Assembly (NCBI GenBank): GCA_017163975.1
Contig: JAFFSR010000242.1
Location: 2,319,001 to 2,383,000 of the forward strand
Reading direction: 5' to 3'
Source: Anastatus disparis
Taxonomy: Eukaryota; Arthropoda; Insecta; Hymenoptera; Eupelmidae
DNA: 64,000 nt
The position numbers were made by a program, and so were the translations under genes. Of the stretch, positions 35,659 to 48,640 are shown piece after piece. Position 1 is the stretch's first letter, and each line of letters opens with the position of its first letter. The notes under the pieces are model-generated. The model worked only from the letters and a program-made list of their open reading frames with translations. It was not told where the DNA came from and searched no databases.

Positions 35659-37140
35659 ATAATATTTAATAGATTTTCTTATTCTTAAATTCATTTAAAT
35701 GTTGTAATATCTGAGAAAATTTTTTATATACAATAATAATTTACTTTAAATTAGTTTTTTTTATTATATTAAAAAATAAATTAACGTTAATTAAATAAAA
35801 TCTCCAGTATCCTACTTATTTTTTATTAAATTTTGACACAAAATAAAGAAATTAAAATAAACTATGCTAATTTATAAAAAATGTCAAGAACAATCTTTTC
35901 AAATTTGACATAAAAAATTTATAACAAAACGTTAATTAAATAAAATTTAAAGAAAAATATTAAATACAATTAAATATATAATAATTTTCAAATAAAAAGA
36001 TTAGTTATTAGCCTTGAAACTATTTTAAAAACCATAACAAAAAACATTTATTGAACTTGCACTATTTAACAAATATTTTGCGATAACTTGTTTTGAAGAA
36101 AGTAGGCCAACATAATATTGTTTATTTTCTAGATCTTTTAATCTATTTTAATAAACATTGAAATTTCGTATAGCTTTAAAAATATCATAGTTTATCTTGA
36201 TTTAATACCGTAAAACATACAATCGCAACACCATAACAACCTCCTATCCTATCTTATCTAAATAATAGAGGATCTGTCTATGGTTAAGTTAAAAAAAATA
36301 TATGTATATATGTATGCGTTTTAAATATCATTATCTTATCGAAAATTTAGTGTTTCTTTTTTATTCATATAATCTAATGCTTTAGTTTAAGTTTTGATAA
36401 AATTTTGAACAAAACAATAAATATAGCGCAGTGTGCGTAGATATCTAGGAACTAGATAAATTCATATTTTATTACTGCTGTTAAAACTCAGAAAAAGGTC
36501 GACAAACCGGTATCCAATAAATTGATTATCAACATTATTATTAACGTTAAACTTTGTACATATAATTCATAATTTATTATTAAATGTATACAATTTTTAA
36601 GTAAAAAATAACATTAGCGTTTAAATATTATTTATATAATATTTACTTTCATTTTCTGACGTCCAAAAATGTAGATCTCATTATTTAGTTACATATATAA
36701 AGTTGTTTTTATTACGCTCTACCGCAATTTAGGTCATAGGCTTAAAAAAATAAATCACAATTAGCTGAAGACTTTTTTGTATTAAATAATAATTTTTATA
36801 TTTTTAACTTTATTTTATAATGATTTGTTGCTCATTTGAATAAAGTATAACCATATGAGTTAAAAAAATAAACTGTCATGATAAATGAAAAATATAATTG
36901 AAATTTGTCTATGTACGTTTAAAAAACGCCTAAATATAGTAAAACAAATCCTCAAGATCCATGAGACAGCTGACGACAAATATACTCAAGCCAAGTAGAC
37001 GAAAATGTTGAGAAGCGTGCAATTATTACCAGACACACAAAGTTTATTTTAAGAATCTAACGTCGTTATAGTCGCATAAATGAGCAATCCTTGCGCGTGT
37101 CATTTGAATAGGGATGGATTTTATTATACCTTTATAGCAA
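35659..37140. other. AT-rich, nothing identified
   Basis: No gene, hairpin or element seen. Confidence 0.65.
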
Positions 37141-37620
37141 GAAAATAAAAAAAAATTTAAAGAAAAAAAAAGTACAAGTGCACGTGCCCGCGTGCGCGAC
37201 GCATTGGGCAGACGAGTTGACACGGTAACCCGCGTCGTCGTAGTCGTCTTCGTTGTAATCGTTGATCGTCGTCGTAGTCTTTGGTTAGCCAATAATAGAG
37301 GGAAACCTTAGAGATAGGCAGTTTTAGTATGCATGTGTGCGTGTATACGTATGCATAGTATATACGACAAAGAGGCATGCAAATAGTCGATCCAGCTAGT
37401 TGCTCGCTTGTGCCAAATCGCATTCGTGTCGGGTCGCAGTCAGCCGAGAAATGGAATAACCCTCTCCTTTCTCTCATTTCTATCTACTTATTTATTTTTT
37501 CTTTCTATTTTTTTTTTTTTTTTGCTTTTTTGTTGTCTAGGTCGGGAATATATTCTTCGAGCTTAAGTACCGATGCTAGAAGATAGAAGATTTTCTACTT
37601 AAAGACTTGCCACGGATGCT
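37141..37620. other. Island with GTC-rich trinucleotide stretch
   Basis: CACGTG at 37181-37186, CCCGCGTGCGCGACGC, then an imperfect GTC/GTT/GTA run (37228-37280, for example CGTCGTCGTAGTCGTC). Frames through it read Asp/Arg or Val runs and are not recognisable proteins. A T run (about 20) lies at 37505-37525. Confidence 0.4.
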
Positions 37621-38692
37621 ATTTTTCTCTGATTATTTCATCTAAGTTTTTCATATTTTTTGTAAAAAAATTACAATAATCAGAATACATTTTTTAAGAT
37701 GAGTTATTTTTAAATTGAAAATTTAAAAATAACACTCTTATTCAATTATTTAGGTATACAAGAAGGAATTCGGGTAATCGAGTACATTATCGTCGTTTGA
37801 TAAAAGAAATAAGATTTTATAAATATTTTATGATCAGTGTATAAAATCTTTAATCGATGAATCTTCTTATCAAAAACAATGACAACTGATGTAAATATTA
37901 CACGCATAAAAGACGAAATTTAATGAAAAATTTCATCAATTTTTTTTATAAACAACAGTATCACGTACATCCAGCATGATATTCTATTCCATCACTTCAG
38001 AGTAATTATTCTCAATAAATGCAAGCTAAACGAATCAATATTTGTTCTTAGCAAAGTAATAAAAAAAATGGGATCTCTTTAATATGTATTTTTCTTTTTT
38101 TTTTTGGTCCGATTATCTCTTGAAGTCGTTCAGCTTTCATCGCTTTGCAAATTTCTTCTATATAGAGAACGATCCTATCTTTTAGACTTTCTTTGTGGAG
38201 AAAGCTTTTTTCTCTCTCCACCCTTACCTTTTTTTCTCTTAAATCGAAAAGCAGCGTTTCTTTTTCCTTACTTCCAAAGTCATCTTTTTTAAACGTTTGT
38301 CAACTATTTGAATATCAAATGAATATTAAAAATTTGCTCATATATTAAAACCGTTTTCTTTTTTTTCTTTTTTTGTAAGTAGATAAGCTCTACCCTCTTA
38401 CTCTTTTAAGTCAACAGAAGTTTTTTTTAAAGCAATTCCAACTATTTAAATATATGTTTGCTGTAGATCAAAATTGAAGAATGAGCTCGTTCGATTATTT
38501 ATGATGTTTTACTCGAATAATATTACTTTCGCTGCGAATAGTTTATAATTATATTCCTAAAAGCCATGAAGTTTATAATTAAAATCCGATCACAACAAAC
38601 AAACGTATTTACATATAATTTATTAATCAGAAAAGTTTGGATCTTAGGCGTTTCTAGAAAGAATAAAACTTTAATACCTTGAACGTCTAGAA

Positions 38693-38712
38693 GTTCTTAA
38701 ACGATTAAGAAC
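38693..38712. repeat. Perfect hairpin GTTCTTAA-acga-TTAAGAAC
   Basis: An 8-bp perfect stem with a 4-nt loop. Farther out, GCGTTTC (about 38648) and GAAACGC (about 38722) also pair, though not at symmetric distances. Confidence 0.4.
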
Positions 38713-39930
38713 GTATAGTCTGAAACGCACGTGCAAGTATTTTGAAACAAGGAAGGGAAAGAGTCGAAGGGTGAGCTGTTAAAACATGCAAGTAGGCCAA
38801 ATATAGATCAAATATATAATGTAAGAAGACAGGATTAACTCTGACGAAAAAAAAAGTAATAAAAATGATAATAAAGTATTCGATCGAGCCACGCGTACTG
38901 GACAGTGGTGCTTAATAATTCATAAACTGGACTCTCTGTGTCCAATGAACAGAGAAAATTCTTTTACGAGCTTTCGTATATTACAGTAATAAAGAATGTT
39001 TAAATTATTAAGTTTAAGAATCTTATTAACATTTATATTATTTTCACAGAAAAATTATAGAAAATCAAATCCATAATGTTAATAACTAATCATGTTTTAT
39101 TAAAACAAAGTATTTAATTTATGTGATTGCTTGAAATTAGTACTGCTCGACGATAACTACAATAATTTATGTAATTCTGGAAGGAACAAAAGATTTAACA
39201 TTCGTAAAAGAAGAAAAAATTATCAATAAAACAGTGTATCTTAATTGTTCCAGAAAATCATTAAAGTTAATAAAATTTTAATGTCTCTTAACAAAGAAGA
39301 TATATCGTCTTACATAAGCCGAAATGATTACTTTGTACTACAACTGTATGTTAGCTTAATAAAAAGAAAGAACTGCGTAAAATATTAAGATATTGTAATT
39401 GATAGTATTTACCGTAAATTCATTATTTATTTATTCTCAATTCGTATAAGAGAAAAATTTTTTTTTAATATTTCATAGAATAAGCAATTTTAGTAATTAC
39501 GTGGAATTTATTAATTGAAATTTTATACGAAGATAAAGCCCCTCTAATTATGTTACATGGTCAGTAGCAAAGACGGTATATTTAATATAGAAATTATCTA
39601 GTGAGTCAGTAAAAGTATCGAATTTCGACTTGACAACTCACGCGTGTCTTCGACAACAATCGTACGTATCGGTTTAATTTACGTATAACATTGTACACCC
39701 GAAGCATTAAGAAAGTTAAAGAGCTTGTTTCTTCGTGATTCAAGCGCATGTTTATTTAGAAAAAAAATAGAGTGAGAAAAAAAATGAAGTCAACGAGATT
39801 TCTCTCTTTCACAACATTGTATACAATTGAGTCAAGCGAAAGCCGTAGAGCGTTTAAAGGAATCCGTGCAAAAAATAGCCAAGTTGACGAGCAACGATGA
39901 GTTGGCGATAAGCTGTAAGTTAAATGAAAA

Positions 39931-39955
39931 ATAATAATAATAATAATAAAATAAT
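39931..39955. repeat. (ATA)n microsatellite
   Basis: About six ATA units followed by imperfect AATA; simple repeat only. Confidence 0.9.
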
Positions 39956-40294
39956 AGCCGTGCGCTTAAAGTTATATTGCTTTGCAATTGATCTGTTGAG
40001 GCTATCAAATTGACAGAGAAGAAAGAGAAAAAAAATCGTTTAGAGCCATAAAAGATAGTTTATGAGAACGAATTGCTTAAGTTTACATCATGTTGTACCA
40101 TTATTACTTTTACTTTAGAAAAATACGCATTAAATTTGCTCGATATTTTTTCGAATGTCATGTTTTCAAACTACTTACAATTGTTGCAATCTAAAGCAAG
40201 TCGTATAATCAAATTACTTTACAGTTTATATTTTAAATTTTTTTTCAAGTTTATAAAAGTTGTAAAATTTGTGCAATTTTAATAAAATAGATTG

Positions 40295-40313
40295 AATATA
40301 TATATATATATAT
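40295..40313. repeat. (AT)n microsatellite
   Basis: About nine AT units, roughly 200 bp left of SINE copy 6. Confidence 0.9.
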
Positions 40314-40516
40314 GAGATATTTCGTGTCAACTCGCACGATCAGAAACTAAAAATCTCTTAATTCTTGGAATATGTTCTATTTAGTAACCAAACAAATAAA
40401 AAAATTTTCATAGATCAAAGTCAAAGTAACTGATAGTTGCAAAACATAAAAAATCATAATTTTTAGTTATTTTGTACTAATAAAATTTTTTGCTATTAAA
40501 CTATTAAATTTTGGTG

Positions 40517-40720
40517 AGGTTGTCAGTAGCTCAGTCGATAGAGCGATGAATTCATAATCTCGAGGATCCGAGTTCGAATGCCGCTTTCGACTGAATGATA
40601 TAAGCACCACTGTACGTTACATGTGCTTTCTTCACAAATTCTCTGCAAACCTCCGTCGCTAATTAGCATTGCAATAATAGCTGAAATACAGCGACGTTAA
40701 ATAAATTTAAAAAAAAAACA
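40517..40720 (+). mobile_element. tRNA-derived SINE, copy 6 (subfamily B)
   Basis: Plus-strand copy. The A box is at 40527-40538 (TAGCTCAGTCGA) and the B box at 40571-40581 (AGTTCGAATGC, one base off consensus). The central body AAGCACCACTGTACGTTACA, the CTCCGTCGCTAATTAGCAT block and the TACAGCGACGTTAAATAAA end match copies 5 and 7. A poly-A tail follows. The only candidate target duplication is a 7-bp ATTAAAT (40504-40510 and 40721-40727), which is weak in such AT-rich DNA. Confidence 0.86.
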
Positions 40721-41320
40721 ATTAAATCATCAATTCATTTATCCTTTGTTAAATAAACAAAATATTGTTTTTTAAATCGAATATTTAATGTTTGATTCTC
40801 AAAAAATTTTTATTTTTTTTAGGAAATTTAAAAAATTAATGTTTAAAAATATGAATCTATTAAATTTAATGCATTTGTAAATAAAAATACAATGATTTTT
40901 GTTCAGATAAAATAAAATTAATTTTAATGTATTTATTCTTAAAATTTAAAGCATAGATAATGAAAGGTTTCTTATTATCAAAATATTTCATGAATGAGCA
41001 TTAAAAACATATGGGTGTACAAAAAATAATGATTAAATTAAAATTAATATAAAAATAATCAATATTTATGCACTTAAAAAATCCACTCAACGTAATTAAG
41101 CCTTCCGTCTACTTTCCCATAATAATTATAGAATATATATATATATATATATTTATTTAATAAAATGAAATTTTCACGCCCACTATTTCACTTAATTACA
41201 GATATACATAGCTAAAATGTATGTATAATCTAATTAAAGAAAGTTTATAAATAGAAACAGGAAAAGCAATGTTATAACACAAGCAAAATACAATTGAACT
41301 TTACACATTAAGTAGGTTGA
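40721..41320. other. AT-rich, nothing identified
   Basis: Only the (AT)10 repeat at 41133. Confidence 0.65.
41133..41152. repeat. (AT)10 microsatellite
   Basis: Ten uninterrupted AT units in AT-rich DNA. Confidence 0.9.
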
Positions 41321-42060
41321 CACTATCACTCATGGTGTATGTGTACGTGTGTTCGTAGACATATATAAAAGGGAATGGTCGATGGCTGTGTGTCTATACA
41401 TAACATATGGTAACAAAACTAAATGAAGGGGTTATATACCAAAGTTTATGTAATAGTAAAGTTCTATCGGAACGTATGTATATACATATGCGCATTCTAT
41501 ATATGGAATAGTGTATGTAGCTTTCATACACATGTACAATATATTTTACGTAAGTACATTCATTTATATACACGTATAAACGAGCCAGAGCAAAAGATCT
41601 CGTTCGAGAGTTTAAAAAAAAAAAAAAAAAAGAAAAAAGAAAAAAGAAAACAGAAGAAGGATATTGTCTAGCAAGTGAAATAGAAAGAGAAAGAGAAGGA
41701 AACAAGGCTAGAGAAAGAGGTATTAGATAAAAACAGATCGTAAAGCTAGGAGAATTTCAAGCTAAAAAGAGAGAGAGAGAATTTGCACACGAGCAAACAG
41801 AATTGCGCCGCGACCTACTTGTCTAGGCCACTGTGTCTCCTCGCTTATATACTCTTGTAGCATGCAACATACACACATATATCCACGTGTACATACTAAA
41901 GCATTATTTTTTTTTTTTTTTTGTTTCCATATGCAAGTTATGTAGCTCTCTCGGTACTTCTCGGTGTCGCTTTCTCGACTTAGTTCTGTTTTTAATACGT
42001 CGGATACAGGGACAATGAAGTAGAGAAAGACGTTCACTTATACGTATATTTAGAAAATAA
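41321..42060. other. Island rich in TA/TG words and purine tracts
   Basis: TGTGTACGTGTG, TATATACATATGCGC and similar words, then the A-rich purine tract at 41614 and GAGAGAGAGAGAA near 41769. CACGTG at 41884-41889. Opposed low-complexity frames on both strands are not genes. Confidence 0.4.
41614..41653. repeat. Poly-A followed by A-rich purine tract
   Basis: Eighteen A residues (41614-41631), then G-A6 and G-A5 type units to about 41653. No SINE or LINE body precedes it, so it is not the tail of an element I can identify. Confidence 0.8.
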
Positions 42061-43050
42061 TATCTACAAATAAAGGAAATGTTCTTTGCTCTAAACTAAT
42101 TTTATTGCATCTTTTTATCCAAAAATTTTTATTCTATTTACTCATTCAATTAATTTTAAATTTCAATACTGTATATAAGTACAGGTACACATTTTATTGG
42201 TATAAGAAGCTTTAAGGGATGATAAAGAGCTTCATGGCCTTTTATACGTATATATACATTAAGACCTTCGCAAATTCTTATCCCCTCTTGAATTTCATTG
42301 TTTTAAAAAGCACGTGCCGAGACAGTTGGTGCTTGAAATCTCTCGTGCCACGAGGATATCCAACAAATGTTGAAGCTCGATGATATTGTTTTTTAATGGT
42401 ATATTGATTAATATTTCAAAAATTTTTAATTAATTTTTTTTTATTTATTTCGTTTTAATGACGTTTTCAATTGCTTTTTCAAATTTTCAGATCATAATTT
42501 TACGTGATCGTAAATTATTGTTTAACATTTTAATAAATATGTGATAAATTGACTGTGTATTCATTAAAAGTCAATTAAGCTTAAAATTATTAACAGATCA
42601 ATCACTCGACCCTTTTTCATAAAAATAATTTTTCTTTTCAATATTTTGCTATATTTTAGGCTTTATGCGTACATTAAATAATAATAATTATTTTCGTTCG
42701 ACTATGTACTTACACTTATTATAATATAATAACACTCACTTAGTGTCTCTAATTTTGCACAATCTTCTCCACATTCATTGTGAAACATATTTTTTTGGAA
42801 TAACTGCTTGAGCAAAAACCAAAATAATTTTGCATTGATCGTTAAAAAAATAAAAAAAGAAGCAGACTTCCAAGAAATGATTATTTTTCTCGTAATTTAT
42901 AAAGTCGATGAAAAAAAAAGAAAATAAATAAACAACAGGTATGCAAGTTACGAAGGATCTCAAAACAGAAGTTACAGAGAGAATATAAGGCTTAAGCTAT
43001 GTGCTGTACTCAATTACAGCGTAGAAAACAACATTGCTGAGTTTCTCTTA
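42061..43050. other. AT-rich
   Basis: CACGTG at 42311-42316 and a small CTCGTG / CACGAG hairpin near 42342. Nothing else noted. Confidence 0.55.
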
Positions 43051-43076
43051 TATACTTGGTACATTACTAGAGAAAA

Positions 43077-43093
43077 AGAGAGAGAGAGAGAGA
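43077..43093. repeat. (GA)n microsatellite
   Basis: About eight GA units at the left edge of the CpG-rich island at 43120-43300. GAGAG is also the core of insect GAGA-factor sites, so it may belong to that island. Confidence 0.85.
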
Positions 43094-43350
43094 AAGAGAA
43101 GTCAATGACGACAACTTCCGGTTCCGTGCGCTGACCTCGGAGGAGAGCGTGTGCGCGCGCGTGTATTGCGAGAGCTGCGATCTTGGCCTGCCGAGCAATG
43201 TATATATATGCACATTTCTATATGTATATATAAATGTATGTATGTATATAGTTGCATCGTTCATTGCGAAACTTCACTGCGCCAGCAACTTACTGCGTCG
43301 TCGTATTTTTTTCTCTTGGGTAACAGTAAGTACGGGAAGAAAAAAAAAAT
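43094..43350. other. CpG-rich island
   Basis: CGGAGGAGAGCGTGTGCGCG followed by CGCGTGTATTGCGAGAGCTG, then GTATATATATGCACATT. The GA repeat at 43077 borders it. No supported frame. Confidence 0.4.
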
Positions 43351-43830
43351 AAACAATGAGAAAATACGAGTGATAAAATATAAACAACAGAGCTTTTTAA
43401 TTTACATACTGTAATTCTGTGTTATGATACAAAAAATTCAAATTTATTATTTATCAATTAAATATTTGAAATTTTATTTAAAGCGATTCATTGATTTCCT
43501 TACCATGTTTTAGTTACAAAAAATATAATACAATAATACATGATACTCAATTCATAAACTGAAATATCATTAAGTTAGTTGTTGTTGCAAAAATTATTTC
43601 TACTTGACCTAATTACATCAACTTACAAAAACTAGAATGACAAATCATTATAGTACATACAGCAACTATTAATGTTTAAACTATAGTAATGAAGTAATTA
43701 GTACGCGTACCTTGCAAACGACAAAAAAAACAGAAAAGAAAATTAAAAAAAGAAAAGCAAAACAAAAATAAAACGATGAATCTACAAGAGTCGAAAGCCT
43801 TTATTTTTCATTGAAAAACGTAACATCGCA
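43351..43830. other. AT-rich, nothing identified
   Basis: No gene or element seen; an A-rich purine stretch runs from about 43720 to 43780. Confidence 0.65.
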
Positions 43831-44436
43831 CCTGAGTCGTGCGTAAATACACGTAGGTACCCACATTTCATATGAACGTAACACTTTTATATTACAAACG
43901 TATGGCAAAGGAAACGAAAAACATCAAGAGAGTTGAAAAGAAAAAAAAGGAACGTAGAAAGAGAAAGAGAGAGAAGCGGAGGTTGGCATGATATGTATAT
44001 AAAAAGCGTTATTTATAGTTGTTTTGACGCAGAAAAGGTAAGAATATAGGCCGCAAAGCCGAGCTCTAAATAAAGACCAAAACGGTGTGGTACAGTGCAC
44101 CTTATACATATATATACGAATTCAAGCACATACATATATATATATACTCTCCACGTAAAGCCTTTTGGCCAAGAGGAAAGAGAAAAGTAAAGCCCTATAA
44201 ACGGGCAAATCTACGAAATGACGAGAAATTCTCTCTATACCTCATAAGGAAGCATAAAGAGACAGAAAAAAAACTTGCATCGTCATATATCCTTTTATAT
44301 ATATAAATATATATGTATATAGCATGTGAACTACGCAGTAAATAATACACCGATGTAAGCTTGTGGCTCATTAAAAGCCCCACCGACGCGTAACGATGCA
44401 TTCAAGTAGTCCCCTATATGCTTATAGACGAAGATA

Positions 44437-44469
44437 GCAACAATAACAACAACAACAACAGCAGCAGCA
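44437..44469. repeat. (AAC)n(AGC)n trinucleotide repeat
   Basis: CAACAATAACAACAACAACA followed by GCAGCAGCA. A CAA/CAG-type run could encode Gln, but no extended open frame surrounds it. Confidence 0.85.
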
Positions 44470-44737
44470 TAACATCAACAACCACATTATTGTCGAGAAA
44501 GGAAAAAAAAAAGAATAAGAAATTATGGTCAATGGCATTAGCGAGATGAGAGAGCGTTGGATGCGCACCGTGCACCTTATCGCTTTTCTATTTAATGTCT
44601 TTTCTCAGAGGGAGCGAGAGAGAAGGGGGAGAGAAGAGGAAAAAAAGACAGATCCCAACGTATATATTACCACGCAGTTATAAGAAAGAGAAATCGCGTG
44701 GAAAAAACACATTGAGGGGGCCTATAGTGGGGGCATT

Positions 44738-44749
44738 TGTTTGTAAACA
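44738..44749. promoter_or_regulatory. Candidate forkhead-type site TGTTTGTAAACA
   Basis: GTAAACA is the forkhead core, and TGTTT...AAACA makes the site near-palindromic. It lies between a G-rich run and a CpG-containing stretch within the 43831-45300 island. Single sites of this kind are common by chance. Confidence 0.25.
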
Positions 44750-44826
44750 TAGCGGCTACGGCCTCGAGCTATAATACTACTACTACAACAAACGTTCCCT
44801 CTCCCTCTTATGCATTACACTCGTTG

Positions 44827-44833
<7 letters not shown>

Positions 44834-44871
<38 letters not shown>

Positions 44872-44872
44872 A
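44834..44872. repeat. (TA)n microsatellite with CATA interruptions
   Basis: Twelve TA units, then ATACATATACATATATA. Inside the large island 43831-45300. Confidence 0.9.
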
Positions 44873-45040
44873 AAACGAACCTTGCGCTCAAAGTAGATAT
44901 ATAAAGGTGGGGAACACACGACGAAGCCAAAAGGAAACGCAAGCAAACGCCGAGAGCGTTTACTAATACACGCTCAAATAGAATAGCTTACGTGTATTAT
45001 GTGTGTCTGTATATGTATATGTATATATGGAAATATTTAT

Positions 45041-45058
45041 GTGTGTGTGTGTGTGTGT
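45041..45058. repeat. (GT)9 microsatellite
   Basis: Nine GT units. The Val-Cys and His-Thr runs in overlapping frames here come from the repeat. Confidence 0.9.
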
Positions 45059-45300
45059 ATAAGAGAGGGTGGAAGGAGCTCTCTTTTTACTTTGCTGCGC
45101 AGTATATACTTTCTCCCTTCCAGCCGTTATGTAACTGTCTGCAAGAGCAACACGGACTGACCTACTTTTGGGGCTTGACCGACGCGCCATTCTCGTCTCT
45201 CTTTCTCTCTTGTTGTGTATATATGTACATGTACATAAGCAAAGTAATGATGGTTATGTGTTTTGCTTTACGTTTTACCATGTGATCACATAATTTTTTT

Positions 45301-47560
45301 TAGCTCTTCATATCAGGTCGTGCATAAATGTTTTTGTAATCTTCGAGCAAAAGGAAAAAATGAGGAAAATAAGTTAAATTTTCATTATAAACAAAGAAGA
45401 GGGTACGCGAAAACTTTTGTCGTTGAAAATGCTTGTAACGGAAAAGAAATATTGCGCAATTAAATGTTTTGTAAAGTCATGAAACAAGTTTAAACGAATT
45501 ATGATAATAAACGGAAGTTTAAAATGTGGAGTAAAGAAAATGGACAATTTAATATGACAACGTACTTTTTCCGTCAATTGCAAAATATTGATAAATTTAA
45601 AATAATAATAATAACGTCAAAATTTAGTATTTAACATTTCATAAACATTTAAATTATCTCATTATTTTGATAAATCTGTGTAATCAATAAAAATGATTTT
45701 TCGTTTTATTGAGATCTGAAGATATTAGATTTATCCTAAATCTATTCTCCAACTTTTTTCCGCTTTCGATAACGATAAAACATGCTATAAATTTAATATA
45801 TTTATTCTGTTTGAGTACGCATACATCAATATTTTATAGAAAATTTAAAGATATTCATTTATTTTTTAATATGTATAAGACATTATCAAACGATTAACAT
45901 TCCATATTTTTATTTATCTCATTAAGATATATGAAACGTAGAATATTTCTTTATTACATTACGACAAAAACATTCCGATGAAGTAAACTCAAGAAAATAT
46001 TTATTTTTCAATGAAATTATGTCATTAATGTTGTAATAACAAAGTTACTGAAATAGCAAAAAAATGCATCTTGTAAACACGCAAGTATATTTTTCTTAAA
46101 TAAATAACAAATTAAAATAGCTTAACAAACAATGTTAGCGTCTCTGTTTATGTTTTTTCATCTATTGTGCTAATAATATTTTTAAACTAACGTTTCTTCA
46201 TTTAGATACAATAAATTGTTACGTCAATTAACATCTTTAATAAATACATTTATTAATCCATTTATTTATCGCTCTATATGGATAAAATATTATATTTGTG
46301 TCAGTTTTAATTAACAATTTATTGTTTTAAAATCAATCAATAACAATAAGTTGATATATTGATTTAAACCTATAGCCCATTTCAGAGTCTAACCCGAGCT
46401 GGAATGTTACTACTAAACTAAACATATATACATACGTATAGTATTCGAATCTAATTTCATTACTATTCTCATGCTATTTATTAGACCACAACCGTTTTTA
46501 AAAGCTTATTTTTAGGCATATCAAAGATATATTTAAAGCTCTAAATAACTCCCGTGCTACATCATAGATTTTCTTATGACAATTGTAACTTGAATATTAT
46601 GAATGTTTATTTATTCTTCGTCAGATCTAAATAACTTTCAAATTATTTTTAGTTTTTCGTTTTTAATCAACTCATATAAATAAAATATTACACGTTGATT
46701 AAAAAAATTGTTTATCCAAGCAAAAAAAAGGCATTAAAATTTTTTAATTACTCCATAGCCGCAGCTGGTGTACTAATTAGCGCTTAGTATAAAAGCACAA
46801 CCGTGCAAGGACTTAAAGCTCACGCTTTGAGATTCATTAAATTTATCCAGCTAGCTATTTGTAAGTAGTTCATTTATATATATTTACGTTTGTATATACA
46901 CAGAAAGAGAGAGAGAGAAAATACCCACGTGCACATCGGTAAAATTGGATTTTAACTCGCGTGTAAGCCAAATGAGACTACTCGGCTCTTTTGTACACGT
47001 GCTTACACACATATATACGAAGAAAATTTTCTTCTTCAAATTATCTATATCATCATAATAATCCTGCAACAAAGCATTATAGTTTAAATTTATTGAAAAA
47101 ATAAAAAAAATAAATAGATTTTGTTCATTTTTTATAATGTTGCTATTCGAAGCCTGGAACTATAAATTACTGATTTATCATCTTATCATTTAATTGACTT
47201 CTGAAACTTTCAAATGAACGAAATTTTTTAGTCCTTATGTCATCTAATAAAAGATTGAGATAACAAGAAATCATTACGGGAATTAAATAGTTAAGATGAT
47301 TCTTTTAGCTATGATAAGTTTAAACATTATTTTTTTGATATTTTTAAAACGAATTAAAACCTTGAGCCTAAATATTAGCATTGTATAAGATAAAATTTTA
47401 AAAAAATATTTAATGAATAATCGTTTAATCATTTAATGGTGATAAAATGACGTAATATTTATGTATTTTTGTTTTAAACTCGACACATTAATCAGAAATC
47501 CATTTAAAGCAACATCAATCAGTTTGTTTATTAAGTAATAGAGATACTACAGCAGAGGTT
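45301..47560. other. AT-rich, little identified
   Basis: CACGTG at 46926-46931 and 46996-47001, close together, with a GAGAGAGAGAG run at about 46907. Otherwise AT-rich and without genes. Confidence 0.55.
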
Positions 47561-48220
47561 GGATCGTTATTATTAGTAAAGACTCATTAAAGATATATTA
47601 CGTAGCGTATACGTTTACAAGAAGAATGTTGAAGGGCTACTATATACATGCAGAAGCTTATAAACTAGACACGCTTATATACAAAGTATAAGGCGCATAT
47701 AAGCAAAAGCAAAAGCAAAGCAAAGTGTTAGGAATTGCGAATCTAGAGCAAAATCCGCCAGTCGACTCGACCTACTGAGCTGCTGCTGCTGCTGCTACTA
47801 CCGGCGCGACGGCAGGCCGCGGTTATTGGGTCGGACGGCGACACCGAGGCCCGCTTTATACTCTCTTTCTCTCTGTGTGCATTGTGCCGACATACGGCTA
47901 CTATTACTACTTAAAAAACTGGATCCTCCGGACGTACGTATATACAATAACTACTAAATGTATATACAATGGTATAAAGTTTTAGTATACATATGTACAT
48001 ATGGAAGTATTAGAAGTAATGTTATATAGTCGTGCTGTTCCGTGGGTACGGATAAACGTTAAACTTATAGTACACGTTAGATATACAGACAATACGGCGC
48101 GCTAGAGAGCACTTTGCGATTCTAAAGCGACTGATTTGGGACGTCCGGTTACACTTCAATCACACGCTTCGATTCTCACCGATACATAATATACAGATTA
48201 GTTCCTTTTACGAGTAGTGC
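47561..48220. other. Most GC-rich island
   Basis: AAAGCAAAAGCAAAGCAAAG near 47710, (GCT)6 at 47779, then CCGGCGCGACGGCAGGCCGC and GGTCGGACGGCGACACCGAG up to about 47855, followed by TTTATACTCTCTTTCTCTC. On the minus strand this gives TATAAAG just upstream of the GC-rich block, as in a promoter. No frame continues across it. It could be a promoter with 5' UTR or an unrecognised exon. Confidence 0.4.
47779..47796. repeat. (GCT)6 trinucleotide repeat
   Basis: Six GCT units at the left edge of the most GC-rich 100 bp of the window. Confidence 0.9.
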
Positions 48221-48640
48221 AAAAAAATATATCTATTTAAAATATATTTAAAAGGCATTTGCAAAATATTCTCAGGAATTCATTAAATATGTTATTATCT
48301 TTTATTTAATGGCAAGTTTCATATGTAATTAAAAAGTTTTTAATTAATTATTTGTTTAAATAATACAAAGTGGATTTTTAAATTTAAGATAAACGTTCAG
48401 TTAATGTGGTCTTTAAGCAAATTGAAAATCTTCAATTACAGAACATTTGAAAGCGTGTTAAAATCCGGTAATTGATATTCCCACAGCGATTTGTTTGCTT
48501 ATACGCCATTTTAAAAAATGGATACAGTAAATTTAATTCTGTAATCGTTGAATTTCACTTCATTTATAAGCAAATTCCAACTTCATATTGCGTGCCGAGT
48601 TAACAAAATTAATGGATTTTCTTAATCCATTTATTTCCCT
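48221..48640. other. AT-rich, nothing identified
   Basis: No gene or element seen. Confidence 0.65.

Larger units (their letters stand above)
37621..40294. other. AT-rich with small features
   Basis: Hairpin at 38693-38712, CACGTG at 38728-38733, (ATA)n at 39931. No gene supported. Confidence 0.55.
43831..45300. other. Largest island in the window
   Basis: About 1.4 kb of relatively GC-richer DNA with repeated GA tracts (GAGCGAGAGAGAAGGGGGAG near 44612), TA and GT microsatellites, ACAGATCCCA (44648), ACGCAGTTAT (44672), a forkhead-like site (44738), GGCTACGGCCTCGAGC (44753) and GACCGACGCGCC (45177). Short frames on both strands are repeat-driven. Candidate regulatory region or noncoding exon. 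Confidence 0.4.

Noticed and set aside
38885..38930. SINE fragment (GACAGTGGTGCTTAATAATTCA)
   Set aside because: Only about 15 bases resemble the minus-strand body; no boxes or tail.
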